In this document: positions 54,096-62,216 of the stretch, piece by piece | Numbering within the stretch: position 1 is the stretch's first letter | Layout of the letters: each line of letters begins with the position of its first letter | Source: JADKAC01 sp964492065 | GTDB taxonomy: Bacteria; Bacteroidota; Bacteroidia; Chitinophagales; BACL12 | Assembly (NCBI GenBank): GCA_964492065.1 | Contig: CAZBHH010000008.1 | Span: 1 to 64,000, forward strand | Length of the DNA: 64,000 bases | Reading direction: 5' to 3' | Position numbers and translations under genes: made by a program | The notes under the pieces: generated by a model | Seen by the model: only the letters and a program-made list of their open reading frames with translations | Databases searched by the model: none | Told to the model about the DNA's origin: nothing

Positions 54096-54734
54096 TCACA
54101 CAATTTTATCCTTCAGCGCTTTCACCACAGCCTCTGTATTTGACTTCACATGCAGTTTGGTGTAAATGTTCTTCATGTGTGTTTTCACTGTTTCCGTTGA
54201 AATTTTCATTTCTTCGGCAATCATTTTATAACTCCTGCCATTTACTAGGTGTTGTAAAATTTCTTTTTCTTTTTCCGTTAAGTTGTAATTTTCTGTTGCC
54301 GGCTTGGAAATATTGCTTTTAAAAAGATCGAACACTTTTCTTGCAATTGTTGGTGTCATGGGCGAACCGCCGGCATATACATTTTGTATCGCTTCTATAT
54401 AGCCCGATGGTGTGGTTGTTTTTAAAATATAGCCTGATGCGCCGCTGCATATTGCATTGAAAACATACGCATCATCGTCAAACATGGTTTGCATGAGCAC
54501 CTGCACTGAAGGATAATTCTCTTTTATCTTTTTCACAGCTTCAATGCCATTCATGCCCGGCATTTCTATATCCATCAGCACTACATCTGGTGTATCTCTC
54601 TTCAATTGCGAAAGCATATCTCTGCAGTCGGGATATGCGCCAATGCAAGCGTAACCCGGGGTTCCACCGATGAGAATTTGTAAACTCTCACGCAGATGTT
54701 TATTATCTTCAAAAATGGCAACTCTGATAGACAT
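54096..54734 (-). CDS. LuxR/NarL-family response regulator
   Basis: A 212-aa transcription regulator. The receiver domain has acidic EDN near residue 10, the phospho-acceptor Asp in VVLMDIEMPGMNG (about 55), and the K of YILKTTTP (about 104). A C-terminal LuxR-type helix-turn-helix (LTEKEKEILQHLVNGRSYK, ISTETVKTHMKNIYTKLHV) lies at about 150-205. It sits 68 bp behind the histidine kinase at 54803 on the same strand, so the kinase is its probable partner. Confidence 0.95.
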   Translation of the reverse strand: MSIRVAIFEDNKHLRESLQILIGGTPGYACIGAYPDCRDMLSQLKRDTPDVVLMDIEMPGMNGIEAVKKIKENYPSVQVLMQTMFDDDAYVFNAICSGASGYILKTTTPSGYIEAIQNVYAGGSPMTPTIARKVFDLFKSNISKPATENYNLTEKEKEILQHLVNGRSYKMIAEEMKISTETVKTHMKNIYTKLHVKSNTEAVVKALKDKIV

Positions 54735-54802
54735 ATGATTAATGCAAATTTGAAATTACAAATATAAAAGAGCAATACCGAAATCGGGTGATAGCGGATA
54801 CA

Positions 54803-57800
54803 TTACAAAGGTAAGGTAAAAATAATTGTTGTGCCTGCACGCAAAACCGAATCAATATCAAGTTTTCCTTTCAGCTCATTTGCCCGCATCTGCATACTGT
54901 CGAGCCCATTCCCCCGTACAATCTGCTGCTTATCGAAACCAATACCATCATCTTCAATCTTTAAGATTAACTTATTTCTTTCCTGATACAGCGATACCAC
55001 AATGTTGCCTGCATTTGCATATTTAGCAGCATTGTTTACTGCTTCTTTAAATACCAATAGCACATTTTTCCGCTGCTGCATGTTCAGTTTCAAAGATGGA
55101 ATTTGATTTATAAATTTATAAGTAATATTTTTTGCCGAACATATTTCATACAGGAATTTTTCCATACGCTGCAGCATGTTTTGTGTAGTATCATTTTTCG
55201 GATTCACCATCCAGATAATATCCTGCATTTTTTCTGCCGACTCTTTTGCATTATTTGAAATCTTTTTCAGCGTTTCTGAATTTCTTTCCTGCGTAACTGC
55301 TATTTCACTCAGCATTCTAATAGAACTTAATGAACTGCCCACTTCATCATGCAGGTCAGCGGCAATTTCATTTCGCATAGAATGAATTTTACGCAACTGA
55401 TTTATGCGGTAGCGATACACACCAAAAGGTATGAGCAACCCACTTAACACAAGTAAAGAGATAAACCACCAGGTTTGCCAATATGGTGCAATAACCTTGA
55501 TGGGAAATTCGAGCTGAACATATTCGTTGTTCATTGCACTTTTTCCTTTCAACTGAAAAACATAATTGCCGGCAGTAACTTTTGAATAATACACCTGAAA
55601 TGTAAGATTCTTATCCGCTATCCAGGTTTCGTCCCATCCCTGTAAATTATAAAATACTTTATTGTTGTTGGGTGAAATGTAATCTATAAGCTCGTATTGT
55701 ATTTCCAAAGGAAATTCTTTGTGCCGGATTGATATTCCATTTTCTATTTCCTCCGGAGAAAAATATTTCTCGCCAGCTTTTACTGAAAGAATACGCAGCC
55801 CGGGCTTTCCGGTATAACCCTGCAAAGAATCCATCGGAATTTTCATGAAGCATGCATTTTCACCAACTAACAGATTATTACTTTCATCTACAAAAGGTTG
55901 TGTAATACCTATTGCCCTGGGTAGTGGATATGTTTTTATTTCTTTTGTCTTTTCATTAAACGAAGCAATGCTGTTGTTTGTAAGTATGTAAATGTTGTGT
56001 TTTCTGTCTTCGAAAACTGAGAAACAAGTGTTGGTTGATAATCCATCATCAGTAGAATATCTTTTCAGCAGATTCTTGTTTCTGTCGTATTCGAAAAATC
56101 CTTCATCGGCTGATGCAATATAAACCATTCCGTTTTTTCTCACTATGAGGTCCTCCTGAAAACTTACGGGAGGCAGTTTATTTCCGTTTTTATCTTCGGT
56201 AATTTTCGCAAGTGTTTTTGTGGCGATGTTGTAATAATAGAGCCTTGATGCTGATATAACCCAAAGTGTATTTTCTGTTTCAGGCAATACAGTGGGTAAA
56301 GGAAGTTTTATGTCCTCCGGAGTAAAGAGTGTATCAATCGTTTTGTTTTTGTAATTGCATTTCAGATAATTGCCTGCAAAATCTGCAAGAAAAAAGTTTT
56401 TTTCATCATCCACATAACTCAGCCAGTCGAAAGCCGGCTCAGAGCTCATGATATTATTTCCAGGCGCCTGTAAATATCCGAATGTATTCGTATGCCTGTT
56501 AAAGACTCCAATACCATTTCCATAAACAATAAATACAAAGTTGTCTTCATCAATTTTGCTTATACTTTGCAAATATTCACCTGCATACGAACTATAGTTA
56601 GAACCGAAATACGTAAAGTTTTTCTGAGTATCGTATTTCATAAAACCGTCACCCGTGGTGAGCCAATATGTCCCGTCGGTTTCTTCAATACCTGTAACCG
56701 TTATTGCACTCTTTACTTTGCTCAAAGGTGGTATTAACACATACTCGTATCTGGAATACCATGTATTTACCTTTGCCAACCAACTGTCTTCCATAGCTAT
56801 CCAATATATTCCATTACTTCCGGCAGCAATATCATTCACATAATTATCAGGCAGCCCGCTAAACCATTCTGCATTATATACATAATTCTGAAATCTCTTT
56901 TCTTTTGCGAGATAATGAAAAAGACCATTTCCCATAGTGGCAATAAACAGATCGCCGTTTTTGTTCAGTTTCAGAATTTTCTTTATGTAAGGAGTTGGGT
57001 TGGCATCTACTTCACTCTTTAAAGTAATAAGCCGCCAGTTACCATCATACAGGTTTACTGCAAATAATCCGTTTGTTGTGCCAATAAGCAAAGAATCGTG
57101 TGTGTAAATTATTAAGTCACTAATTTGAGGTGAAGGGAAATTTTTTAACCCGGCGAAGATATTTTCTGCTTTTTGCGGTGCTTCATATATGTTGGCTGTA
57201 AAATACAAACCATCGTCTGCAGTTGCAATCCACAAGTTTCGCTTACCGTCTTGCACCATTTTAACAGTGAATGATGTTTCGGATTTCGGAAAAGCATCGG
57301 GTAGTTTTATGTTTTTGATTATACCTTTTGTAGTATGAAGAATAGTGTAACTACGATATGTTGCAGCCAGAATAATACTGTCGTTTATTTTGCAGAAACC
57401 CCGTACTGCGGGTTTCTCTTGCAGAGGATTTTCAGTTTCGCTGATATAACTCGTAAAAATATCTTTGTTCGGATTATAACTTGCAAAACCTTCCGGCCCA
57501 CCCAGCCAGATTAAATTTCCATCATAAAATAATGTTTTGATATTTATGAGCGGGCAAACATTCTTTGCTAAACCGGCAGACGGAAATTTTGTAAACCCAT
57601 ACCCGTTAAATCTGTACAAGCCATCGTTGGTGCCAAAATAAACGATATCATTTTTATCGCACACTACTGACCTGCCCACAGTAGAAAACAAGCCCGATTC
57701 TGTTGTTTGTTCAAAATAGAGATTTGTTTGAGCTGTTAGCATGGAAGAAACAACGCAACATAGTATTACCGGTGAGAGACCGACAATTTGTTTTATGTAT

Positions 57801-57838
57801 GTTTTCACAAAAAGCATAACTCTGGTAACAACTGGCAT
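54803..57838 (-). CDS. Propeller-type sensor histidine kinase (reg_prop, Y_Y_Y, HisKA_3)
   Basis: A protein of about 1011 aa. After an N-terminal signal/anchor (IVGLSPVILCCVVSSMLTAQ) come about 14 two-component regulator propeller repeats (VYFGTNDGLYRFNGYGFTK, LWIATADDGLYF and others), forming a periplasmic sensor. A Y_Y_Y domain follows (FYNLQGWDETWIAD), then a membrane helix (WWFISLLVLSGLLIPFGVY), HisKA_3 with the phospho-His in ADLHDEVGSSLSSIRMLSEI, and a HATPase_c domain (NNAAKYANAG, EDDGIGFD). The frame extends to 57892, but 57881 onward is the end of an IS66 element, so I start at 57838; 57817 is an alternative. The ligand is unknown; such kinases often sense oligosaccharides. Confidence 0.9.
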   Translation of the reverse strand: MPVVTRVMLFVKTYIKQIVGLSPVILCCVVSSMLTAQTNLYFEQTTESGLFSTVGRSVVCDKNDIVYFGTNDGLYRFNGYGFTKFPSAGLAKNVCPLINIKTLFYDGNLIWLGGPEGFASYNPNKDIFTSYISETENPLQEKPAVRGFCKINDSIILAATYRSYTILHTTKGIIKNIKLPDAFPKSETSFTVKMVQDGKRNLWIATADDGLYFTANIYEAPQKAENIFAGLKNFPSPQISDLIIYTHDSLLIGTTNGLFAVNLYDGNWRLITLKSEVDANPTPYIKKILKLNKNGDLFIATMGNGLFHYLAKEKRFQNYVYNAEWFSGLPDNYVNDIAAGSNGIYWIAMEDSWLAKVNTWYSRYEYVLIPPLSKVKSAITVTGIEETDGTYWLTTGDGFMKYDTQKNFTYFGSNYSSYAGEYLQSISKIDEDNFVFIVYGNGIGVFNRHTNTFGYLQAPGNNIMSSEPAFDWLSYVDDEKNFFLADFAGNYLKCNYKNKTIDTLFTPEDIKLPLPTVLPETENTLWVISASRLYYYNIATKTLAKITEDKNGNKLPPVSFQEDLIVRKNGMVYIASADEGFFEYDRNKNLLKRYSTDDGLSTNTCFSVFEDRKHNIYILTNNSIASFNEKTKEIKTYPLPRAIGITQPFVDESNNLLVGENACFMKIPMDSLQGYTGKPGLRILSVKAGEKYFSPEEIENGISIRHKEFPLEIQYELIDYISPNNNKVFYNLQGWDETWIADKNLTFQVYYSKVTAGNYVFQLKGKSAMNNEYVQLEFPIKVIAPYWQTWWFISLLVLSGLLIPFGVYRYRINQLRKIHSMRNEIAADLHDEVGSSLSSIRMLSEIAVTQERNSETLKKISNNAKESAEKMQDIIWMVNPKNDTTQNMLQRMEKFLYEICSAKNITYKFINQIPSLKLNMQQRKNVLLVFKEAVNNAAKYANAGNIVVSLYQERNKLILKIEDDGIGFDKQQIVRGNGLDSMQMRANELKGKLDIDSVLRAGTTIIFTLPL

Positions 57839-57934
57839 AACATCACAATATTTAAGGTTATCCTTTCTTCTCACTTTACCGTAACCGATCAACCTCGTCT
57901 TGTAAAAATAAAAAGTGTCATTTCACTTTGCAAG

Positions 57935-58219
57935 ATGAGAGAAAAGATAGATTTCACCATGCACGTAATGCAATGGGAAGCGAGCGGTCTGTCCAAGGCT
58001 GCATACTGCAAGGAACAGGGGCTTGTGTATCATACCTTCCTTTACCATGCGGGCCGGATCCTACAGCCTCAATCAGCCGGGGCATTTATTCCGGTTTCTA
58101 TTGAGCATGATATTGCCCAATCCGTCAAAGGAAAAATTGAATATCATTTTGCGACAGGCGGATATTTTGTGTTTCCCGGTGATTGCCCGGTTCAGAAAAT
58201 AAAATTACTGATAGGCTGA
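57935..58219 (+). CDS. tnpA: IS66 family accessory protein TnpA
   Basis: A 94-aa protein resembling the small first ORF of IS66 elements in this phylum (MQWEASGLSKAAYCKEQGL, YHTFLYHAGRI), with a short helix-turn-helix look for DNA binding. The start at 57935 is taken because the frame upstream to 57788 crosses the inverted repeat. Its stop overlaps the tnpB start (TGATG). Confidence 0.8.
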   Translation: MREKIDFTMHVMQWEASGLSKAAYCKEQGLVYHTFLYHAGRILQPQSAGAFIPVSIEHDIAQSVKGKIEYHFATGGYFVFPGDCPVQKIKLLIG

Positions 58220-58608
58220 TGCTGTCGATAAATACCCGGCAGCGGTATTTTATGTATTCGGGACTTACCGACATGCGCAAGGGTTTTGACGGGCTGTGTG
58301 GCTTGGTAAGGGAAGAATTTAAAATGAACCCGCTGTCTGGCGATGTGTTCATTTTTATCAGCCGTACACGCACACGCATTAAGTTCCTGCAATGGCAGCA
58401 GGATGGATTTGCTGTTTACTACAAGCGATTAGAAAAAGGCACGTTTGAACGGATTGAAAATAAGGATGCATCAGTAACACATATCTGCGCACAACAACTT
58501 ATGTTAATCATGGAAGGCATTCAATTATCGAGCATTAAAAAACGAGTGAGATATCATCATATTGATGTGAATAAATTACATAAAAACCGATTGCATGTAA
58601 CCAAATAA
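58219..58608 (+). CDS. tnpB: IS66 family Orf2 protein TnpB
   Basis: A 129-aa protein of the IS66 Orf2 (TnpB) family, with hallmarks YSGLTDMRKGFDGLCGLV and DVFIFISRTRTRIKFLQWQQ-DGF. It is needed for IS66 transposition, but its exact role is not known. It is coupled to tnpA through a 1-bp overlap. The frame appears complete, with a slightly long tail. Confidence 0.9.
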   Translation: MLSINTRQRYFMYSGLTDMRKGFDGLCGLVREEFKMNPLSGDVFIFISRTRTRIKFLQWQQDGFAVYYKRLEKGTFERIENKDASVTHICAQQLMLIMEGIQLSSIKKRVRYHHIDVNKLHKNRLHVTK

Positions 58609-58625
58609 ATAAGCATCTTTAATCG

Positions 58626-59100
58626 ATGAATAATTACGAAAATCTAACTCACGAACAAATAGATCAACTGCCGGTTGAAAAAGATTTTCAGATATTTAAA
58701 TTGAAAGCAGAGGTTGCCGAATTAAAGCGCTTGTTCTTCGGAGCAAAAAGCGAACGATTTGTTTATTCCGATCCATCCCGGTTGAAATTAGACATTATTG
58801 ACGAACAGATTGCACCACAGCCCCCCCGGGACAACCCTTGTTAAGGAACATGAGCGTACAGATAAAAAGAAAACAAACCACCGGGGCCGCTCGCCGTTTC
58901 CCGAATCACTTCCCCGGGAAACGACCGTAATTTATCCGGAAGGTTTTGATGAAAATTCACCCGGGCAAGTAATCGGCTCATGCAAAATCAACGGTATTAA
59001 CCCGCAGGAATGGCTGGAGCATATTTTGTTTACGATCAGCGATACAAAACTCACCAACCTGGCATCCCTGCTTCCGAATGCCTGGCAAAAACCGGAATAA
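58626..59100 (+). pseudogene. tnpC: IS66 transposase TnpC remnant
   Basis: The N-terminal coiled coil is present (FKLKAEVAELKRLFFGAKSE, 58626-58844), then a frameshift near 58830-58850 into the zinc-finger-adjacent region (RGRSPFPESLPRETTVIYPE). At about 58980 it jumps directly to the C-terminal part (CKINGINPQEWLEHIL, LLPNAWQKPE). The catalytic DDE core of roughly 300 residues is missing. The whole remnant covers about 155 codons of the usual 500. Confidence 0.88.
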
Positions 59101-59370
59101 ATAATTTTTTTCTTGTTATTTACAAGACGTGGTTGGTCGGCGGATTACATTACTTATGCTTTTGTTCTGTATATTTGGTTTGCAGGCGCTTGATGGGGAC
59201 AATCACAGGGAAATATGTGAATGCATACTTTGTACAATTTGCAGCGGCTATACTAAACCTTAGAATTATATTAAGTCTCTCTAAGCATACTCCCAGGTTT
59301 CAAAATTCTTTCTATTGTTTTCTTTACATTTGAGACAATTATTGTATTTCATTCAATAGATAAACATTGC

Positions 59371-59781
59371 ATGCGGTATAAAATATTTTGCATCCTCCTG
59401 GTACTTTGTTTTTCTGTCACTGCACTTCCCGCACAACGGGATACCATTCCGGTAAATGATAACTGGAAATTTGTGATTGATTCCGATGAAGAAGGGTTTA
59501 AGGCACATTGGTTTACACAGCCGCTTGAAAATAGTTTGCAGGTTACACTGCCCCATACATGGAACGTTGTTGAAGCTACACAAAATCATTACGGCTGGGC
59601 ATGGTATCAGCGAAAAGTTACAATTCCTGCATCCTGGAAAAATAAATATATTGAGTTGGAATTTGGCGCTGTAAATCATACCTGCATCATTTATGTAAAC
59701 GGGGAAAAAATATCCGAACATACCGGCGACGGATTTAATGCATTAAAAATCACTATGATCCCCAGCTTGCCCATAGTGTAG
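59371..59781 (+). pseudogene. Glycoside hydrolase family 2 gene, 5' fragment
   Basis: The first about 125 codons match the N-terminal sugar-binding jelly-roll of GH2 beta-galactosidases: signal peptide IFCILLVLCFSVTALPAQ, NDNWKFVIDSDEEGF, LPHTWNVVEATQNHYGWAWY, and YVNGEKISEHTGDGFNAL. Then the frame runs into unrelated codons and stops at 59781. The immunoglobulin-like and catalytic TIM-barrel domains are absent. In another frame after about 59742 lies a short stretch (NHYDPQLAHSVGP) of unknown origin. It is 222 bp right of the IS66 end. Confidence 0.85.
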
Positions 59782-59863
59782 GACCAGTAACTCATCGGCA
59801 TCGTTACAAAAAACGATATGCTGAGGTGGATGGCACTGCATGAATGAAACCATAGCACAAAAT

Positions 59864-59895
59864 ATAAAAGCCTGATACTTAAATCAGGCTTTTAT
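59864..59895 (-). terminator. Intrinsic terminator after the GH-A-like T9SS gene
   Basis: A 13-bp perfect stem ATAAAAGCCTGAT / ATCAGGCTTTTAT with a 6-nt loop (59877-59882), followed on the minus strand by ATTTT. It lies about 22 bp past the stop of the 59917 gene. Confidence 0.85.
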
Positions 59896-59916
59896 GAAAG
59901 GTGTTACCGATAAATA

Positions 59917-62070
59917 TTATTCAGCAAAAACAAATTTCCCGTTACCGATTTCTTTCCCGTTCTCAAATAATTTATACAGGTAAATACCTGATACAAATGT
60001 TTCCTTGTTTATTTGCAATGCATCTCCATTAATATCTTCATACTGCCTCATTAATTGTCCATGCAAATTATAAATACTGCAATCATACTTTGCATACACA
60101 TCTGTTTTGCTGAAATACAGAGTAGTATGATCTGATGCCGGATTCGGATACATGTTTCCATCTGTGTTTTCATTAACCTGTTCTTCAGTATTATTTTCAT
60201 TCATTAACCTGAATCCGCCCCAGGTGGGAAATTGGACCCGTGTATAAATATAGCCGTAAGAATATCCTTCAAGGCTGATGTTTGTTACCAGGCCTGAGTT
60301 TACTTCTATTGCGTTTATTTCCCATTCTCCCGGAGTGCCATCATCAAATTCTGGGTAAATATCATCTTCATAATCATCATACCAGCTATTTTGTTTGAAG
60401 TACTGAGTTTCACCGATGCCCTGATAAATTTGCCGTGCATCTATATGATTATAAAAGTAAGAGCCCGGGAATGCACGAGGTAAAGTAGCAGTGCCGTTTT
60501 TAAAAGTGATGGAGGGTAAATTCAGTGTGATTGGATCAGCATTTTGGTTATTATAAAAAATGTAGAGGTCATAGTTGGATGTTGAACCTACGTTTGATAT
60601 TTTTTTCATGTACGTTTTTATGTAAGGCGTTTCCCCTGTTCCCGTGTAACTGATTGTTTCTTGAGCATGCTCCATCCGGTCACGGAAAATGCTGCGCATC
60701 ATATAAAAACTATAATAGTTCATGCGTTTTAAAAATGCGCCTGAAGTTGAGGGATCAAGATCCTGGTGTTTACTGAAAACTCCTGCTGATGGATTTGCTG
60801 CCGTATAATTGTGTTTTATCATGTACTCTACCTGTCCTGCTGTGGCGGGTGATAAATTATGGCTTATTTCAGCCATGTTCAATAAATATTGCATTACATA
60901 ACTTGCTTCAATAAATGAATTGCCAAATGGGTTGCTCGGCTGCAGCCCCCATTCAGATACCCAGTACTTTTTACCTATACCTAATGAATAAGTGTAGCCT
61001 CCTGCATAAGCATTATAAATTGAAGTAAGTTTGGTTAATGTAAAATCATTATATGCTGACCTTGCGCATTGCCAAGGCGGGCCAAGGTAGGCATCCTCAG
61101 ATTCAAAGTCAATATTATACGGAGTTTCTGCAAGATAATCATCATATAAATTACCTGATGTGTCAAATGCACAATCGGGATAGGCATTGTCGAACATATA
61201 CAAATGAATAATGAACGCATCTACTATTGTATTGAAAGGCGCAACAGCACATTTTGTTTTCAGTGTATTGTTCCATGTTTTGTATTTATTATAAGTATCA
61301 ACATCTCCCTCAATTGAAAAATAATATTCCGGTTCCGGTGCAGCTACTACGCCTATTTTCATGGTGGGATATGCTGACTTGATAGCCACCATGAGCGGTA
61401 GTATAGTGCTTAAATATGCATTGGCATTTGCAAACGCCGGAAATAATTCCCATCCACCTCCATATACTTCATTTCCCATTTCAACACCTACTACTTCAAG
61501 CCCGTAATCAACTATCATTTTTTCAAGTATATCTAAGTTATATGCTGTTAAGTCCTCAGCTTCATAGGGTGAGTCTAACACCTTAGCAACATAAATTACT
61601 TTTGGTTTAACTCCGGTTGCAGCATATTGATCCAAACACAAATCAATAAAACGTTCAAGATAATTTACGCCGGGGTCGAGATCATTTTGCAATATCAATG
61701 CACCAGTATAATCAGCGTACTCATCATCACTCATATACCCATCATCATGAAATGATTCAATTTCAGCCTCCCTGTATCCGTAACCTTTATCATCTAATAA
61801 GTGCATGAGTTTGCTGCTGCCGCCGCTCGGCATGCGTAAAACCTGCGGTTGAATATCTCTTGCATATTGCATACATAAATCTATGTCAATATCTCCTCCC
61901 GGTGGCAAATCAGGATCATAACATACGCAGTGCTGAAAAAAATCGGATGTATGAAACCCATACATCGGGTTGGTGATTTTGTAATGCTGGCTTACATCAA
62001 TTGTCAGGTTAATTTGTGCAAAAGAATGGGATGTGGAAAATAAAAAAATGAAATACAGTTTTTGTTTCAT
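59917..62070 (-). CDS. T9SS-exported clan GH-A-like glycosidase candidate
   Basis: A 717-aa secreted protein. The signal peptide (QKLYFIFLFSTSHSFAQ) is followed by a TIM-barrel-like region of about 430 residues. It carries LRMPSGGSSKLMH (about 78-90), VVGVEMGNEVYGGGW with E201 in the GNE position of a clan GH-A acid/base residue, and KKYWVSEWGLQPSN with E373 where the nucleophile would lie. The C-terminal about 75 residues are a T9SS type A sorting domain (MYPNPASDHTTLYFSK, SGIYLYKLFENGKE). It resembles arabinofuranosidase/GH39-79-like folds but no named family fits surely. It is transcribed alone. Confidence 0.8.
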   Translation of the reverse strand: MKQKLYFIFLFSTSHSFAQINLTIDVSQHYKITNPMYGFHTSDFFQHCVCYDPDLPPGGDIDIDLCMQYARDIQPQVLRMPSGGSSKLMHLLDDKGYGYREAEIESFHDDGYMSDDEYADYTGALILQNDLDPGVNYLERFIDLCLDQYAATGVKPKVIYVAKVLDSPYEAEDLTAYNLDILEKMIVDYGLEVVGVEMGNEVYGGGWELFPAFANANAYLSTILPLMVAIKSAYPTMKIGVVAAPEPEYYFSIEGDVDTYNKYKTWNNTLKTKCAVAPFNTIVDAFIIHLYMFDNAYPDCAFDTSGNLYDDYLAETPYNIDFESEDAYLGPPWQCARSAYNDFTLTKLTSIYNAYAGGYTYSLGIGKKYWVSEWGLQPSNPFGNSFIEASYVMQYLLNMAEISHNLSPATAGQVEYMIKHNYTAANPSAGVFSKHQDLDPSTSGAFLKRMNYYSFYMMRSIFRDRMEHAQETISYTGTGETPYIKTYMKKISNVGSTSNYDLYIFYNNQNADPITLNLPSITFKNGTATLPRAFPGSYFYNHIDARQIYQGIGETQYFKQNSWYDDYEDDIYPEFDDGTPGEWEINAIEVNSGLVTNISLEGYSYGYIYTRVQFPTWGGFRLMNENNTEEQVNENTDGNMYPNPASDHTTLYFSKTDVYAKYDCSIYNLHGQLMRQYEDINGDALQINKETFVSGIYLYKLFENGKEIGNGKFVFAE

Positions 62071-62193
62071 ATAATATAGTGTTGGGTCTGGTTTTCAGGT
62101 AACTGATGAAAATCAAACGGGTTAGAAAAAATATGATTTCAGGGCAATTCTAAAAAAAAAGCGAATAATCAAAATTTTTGAGCGGTTATTTTT

Positions 62194-62201
62194 TAGTTTT
62201 G
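62194..62201 (+). promoter_or_regulatory. -7 promoter box for the right-edge secreted protein
   Basis: TAGTTTTG matches TAnnTTTG and ends 15 nt before the ATG at 62217. A TTTG at 62177-62180 is only 13 nt upstream, too close for a standard -33. Confidence 0.4.
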
Positions 62202-62216
62202 TAGATATTTGTAACT

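Larger units (their letters stand above)
57881..59148 (+). mobile_element. IS66-family element, internally deleted
   Basis: Inverted terminal repeats are visible: the left end 57881-57906 (GTAACCGATCAACC, then TCGTCTTGTAAA) and the right end, read as complement from 59148 (GTAATCCGCCGACCAACC, then ACGTCTTGTAAA). They share CAACC-nCGTCTTGTAAA. Inside lie tnpA, tnpB and a tnpC that lacks its central DDE part, so the element (1268 bp, about half a normal IS66) cannot move alone. No 8-bp target duplication was recognised at these boundaries. It is inserted just upstream of the propeller kinase gene. Confidence 0.8.

Noticed and set aside
57788..57934. N-terminal extension of the IS66 TnpA frame and of the kinase frame to 57892
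   Set aside because: Both run across the IS66 inverted repeat at 57881-57906, so these codons are not part of the proteins.
57873..59156. 8-bp target duplication around the IS66 element
   Set aside because: The 8 bp left of 57881 and right of 59148 do not match; later change or other exact ends are possible.
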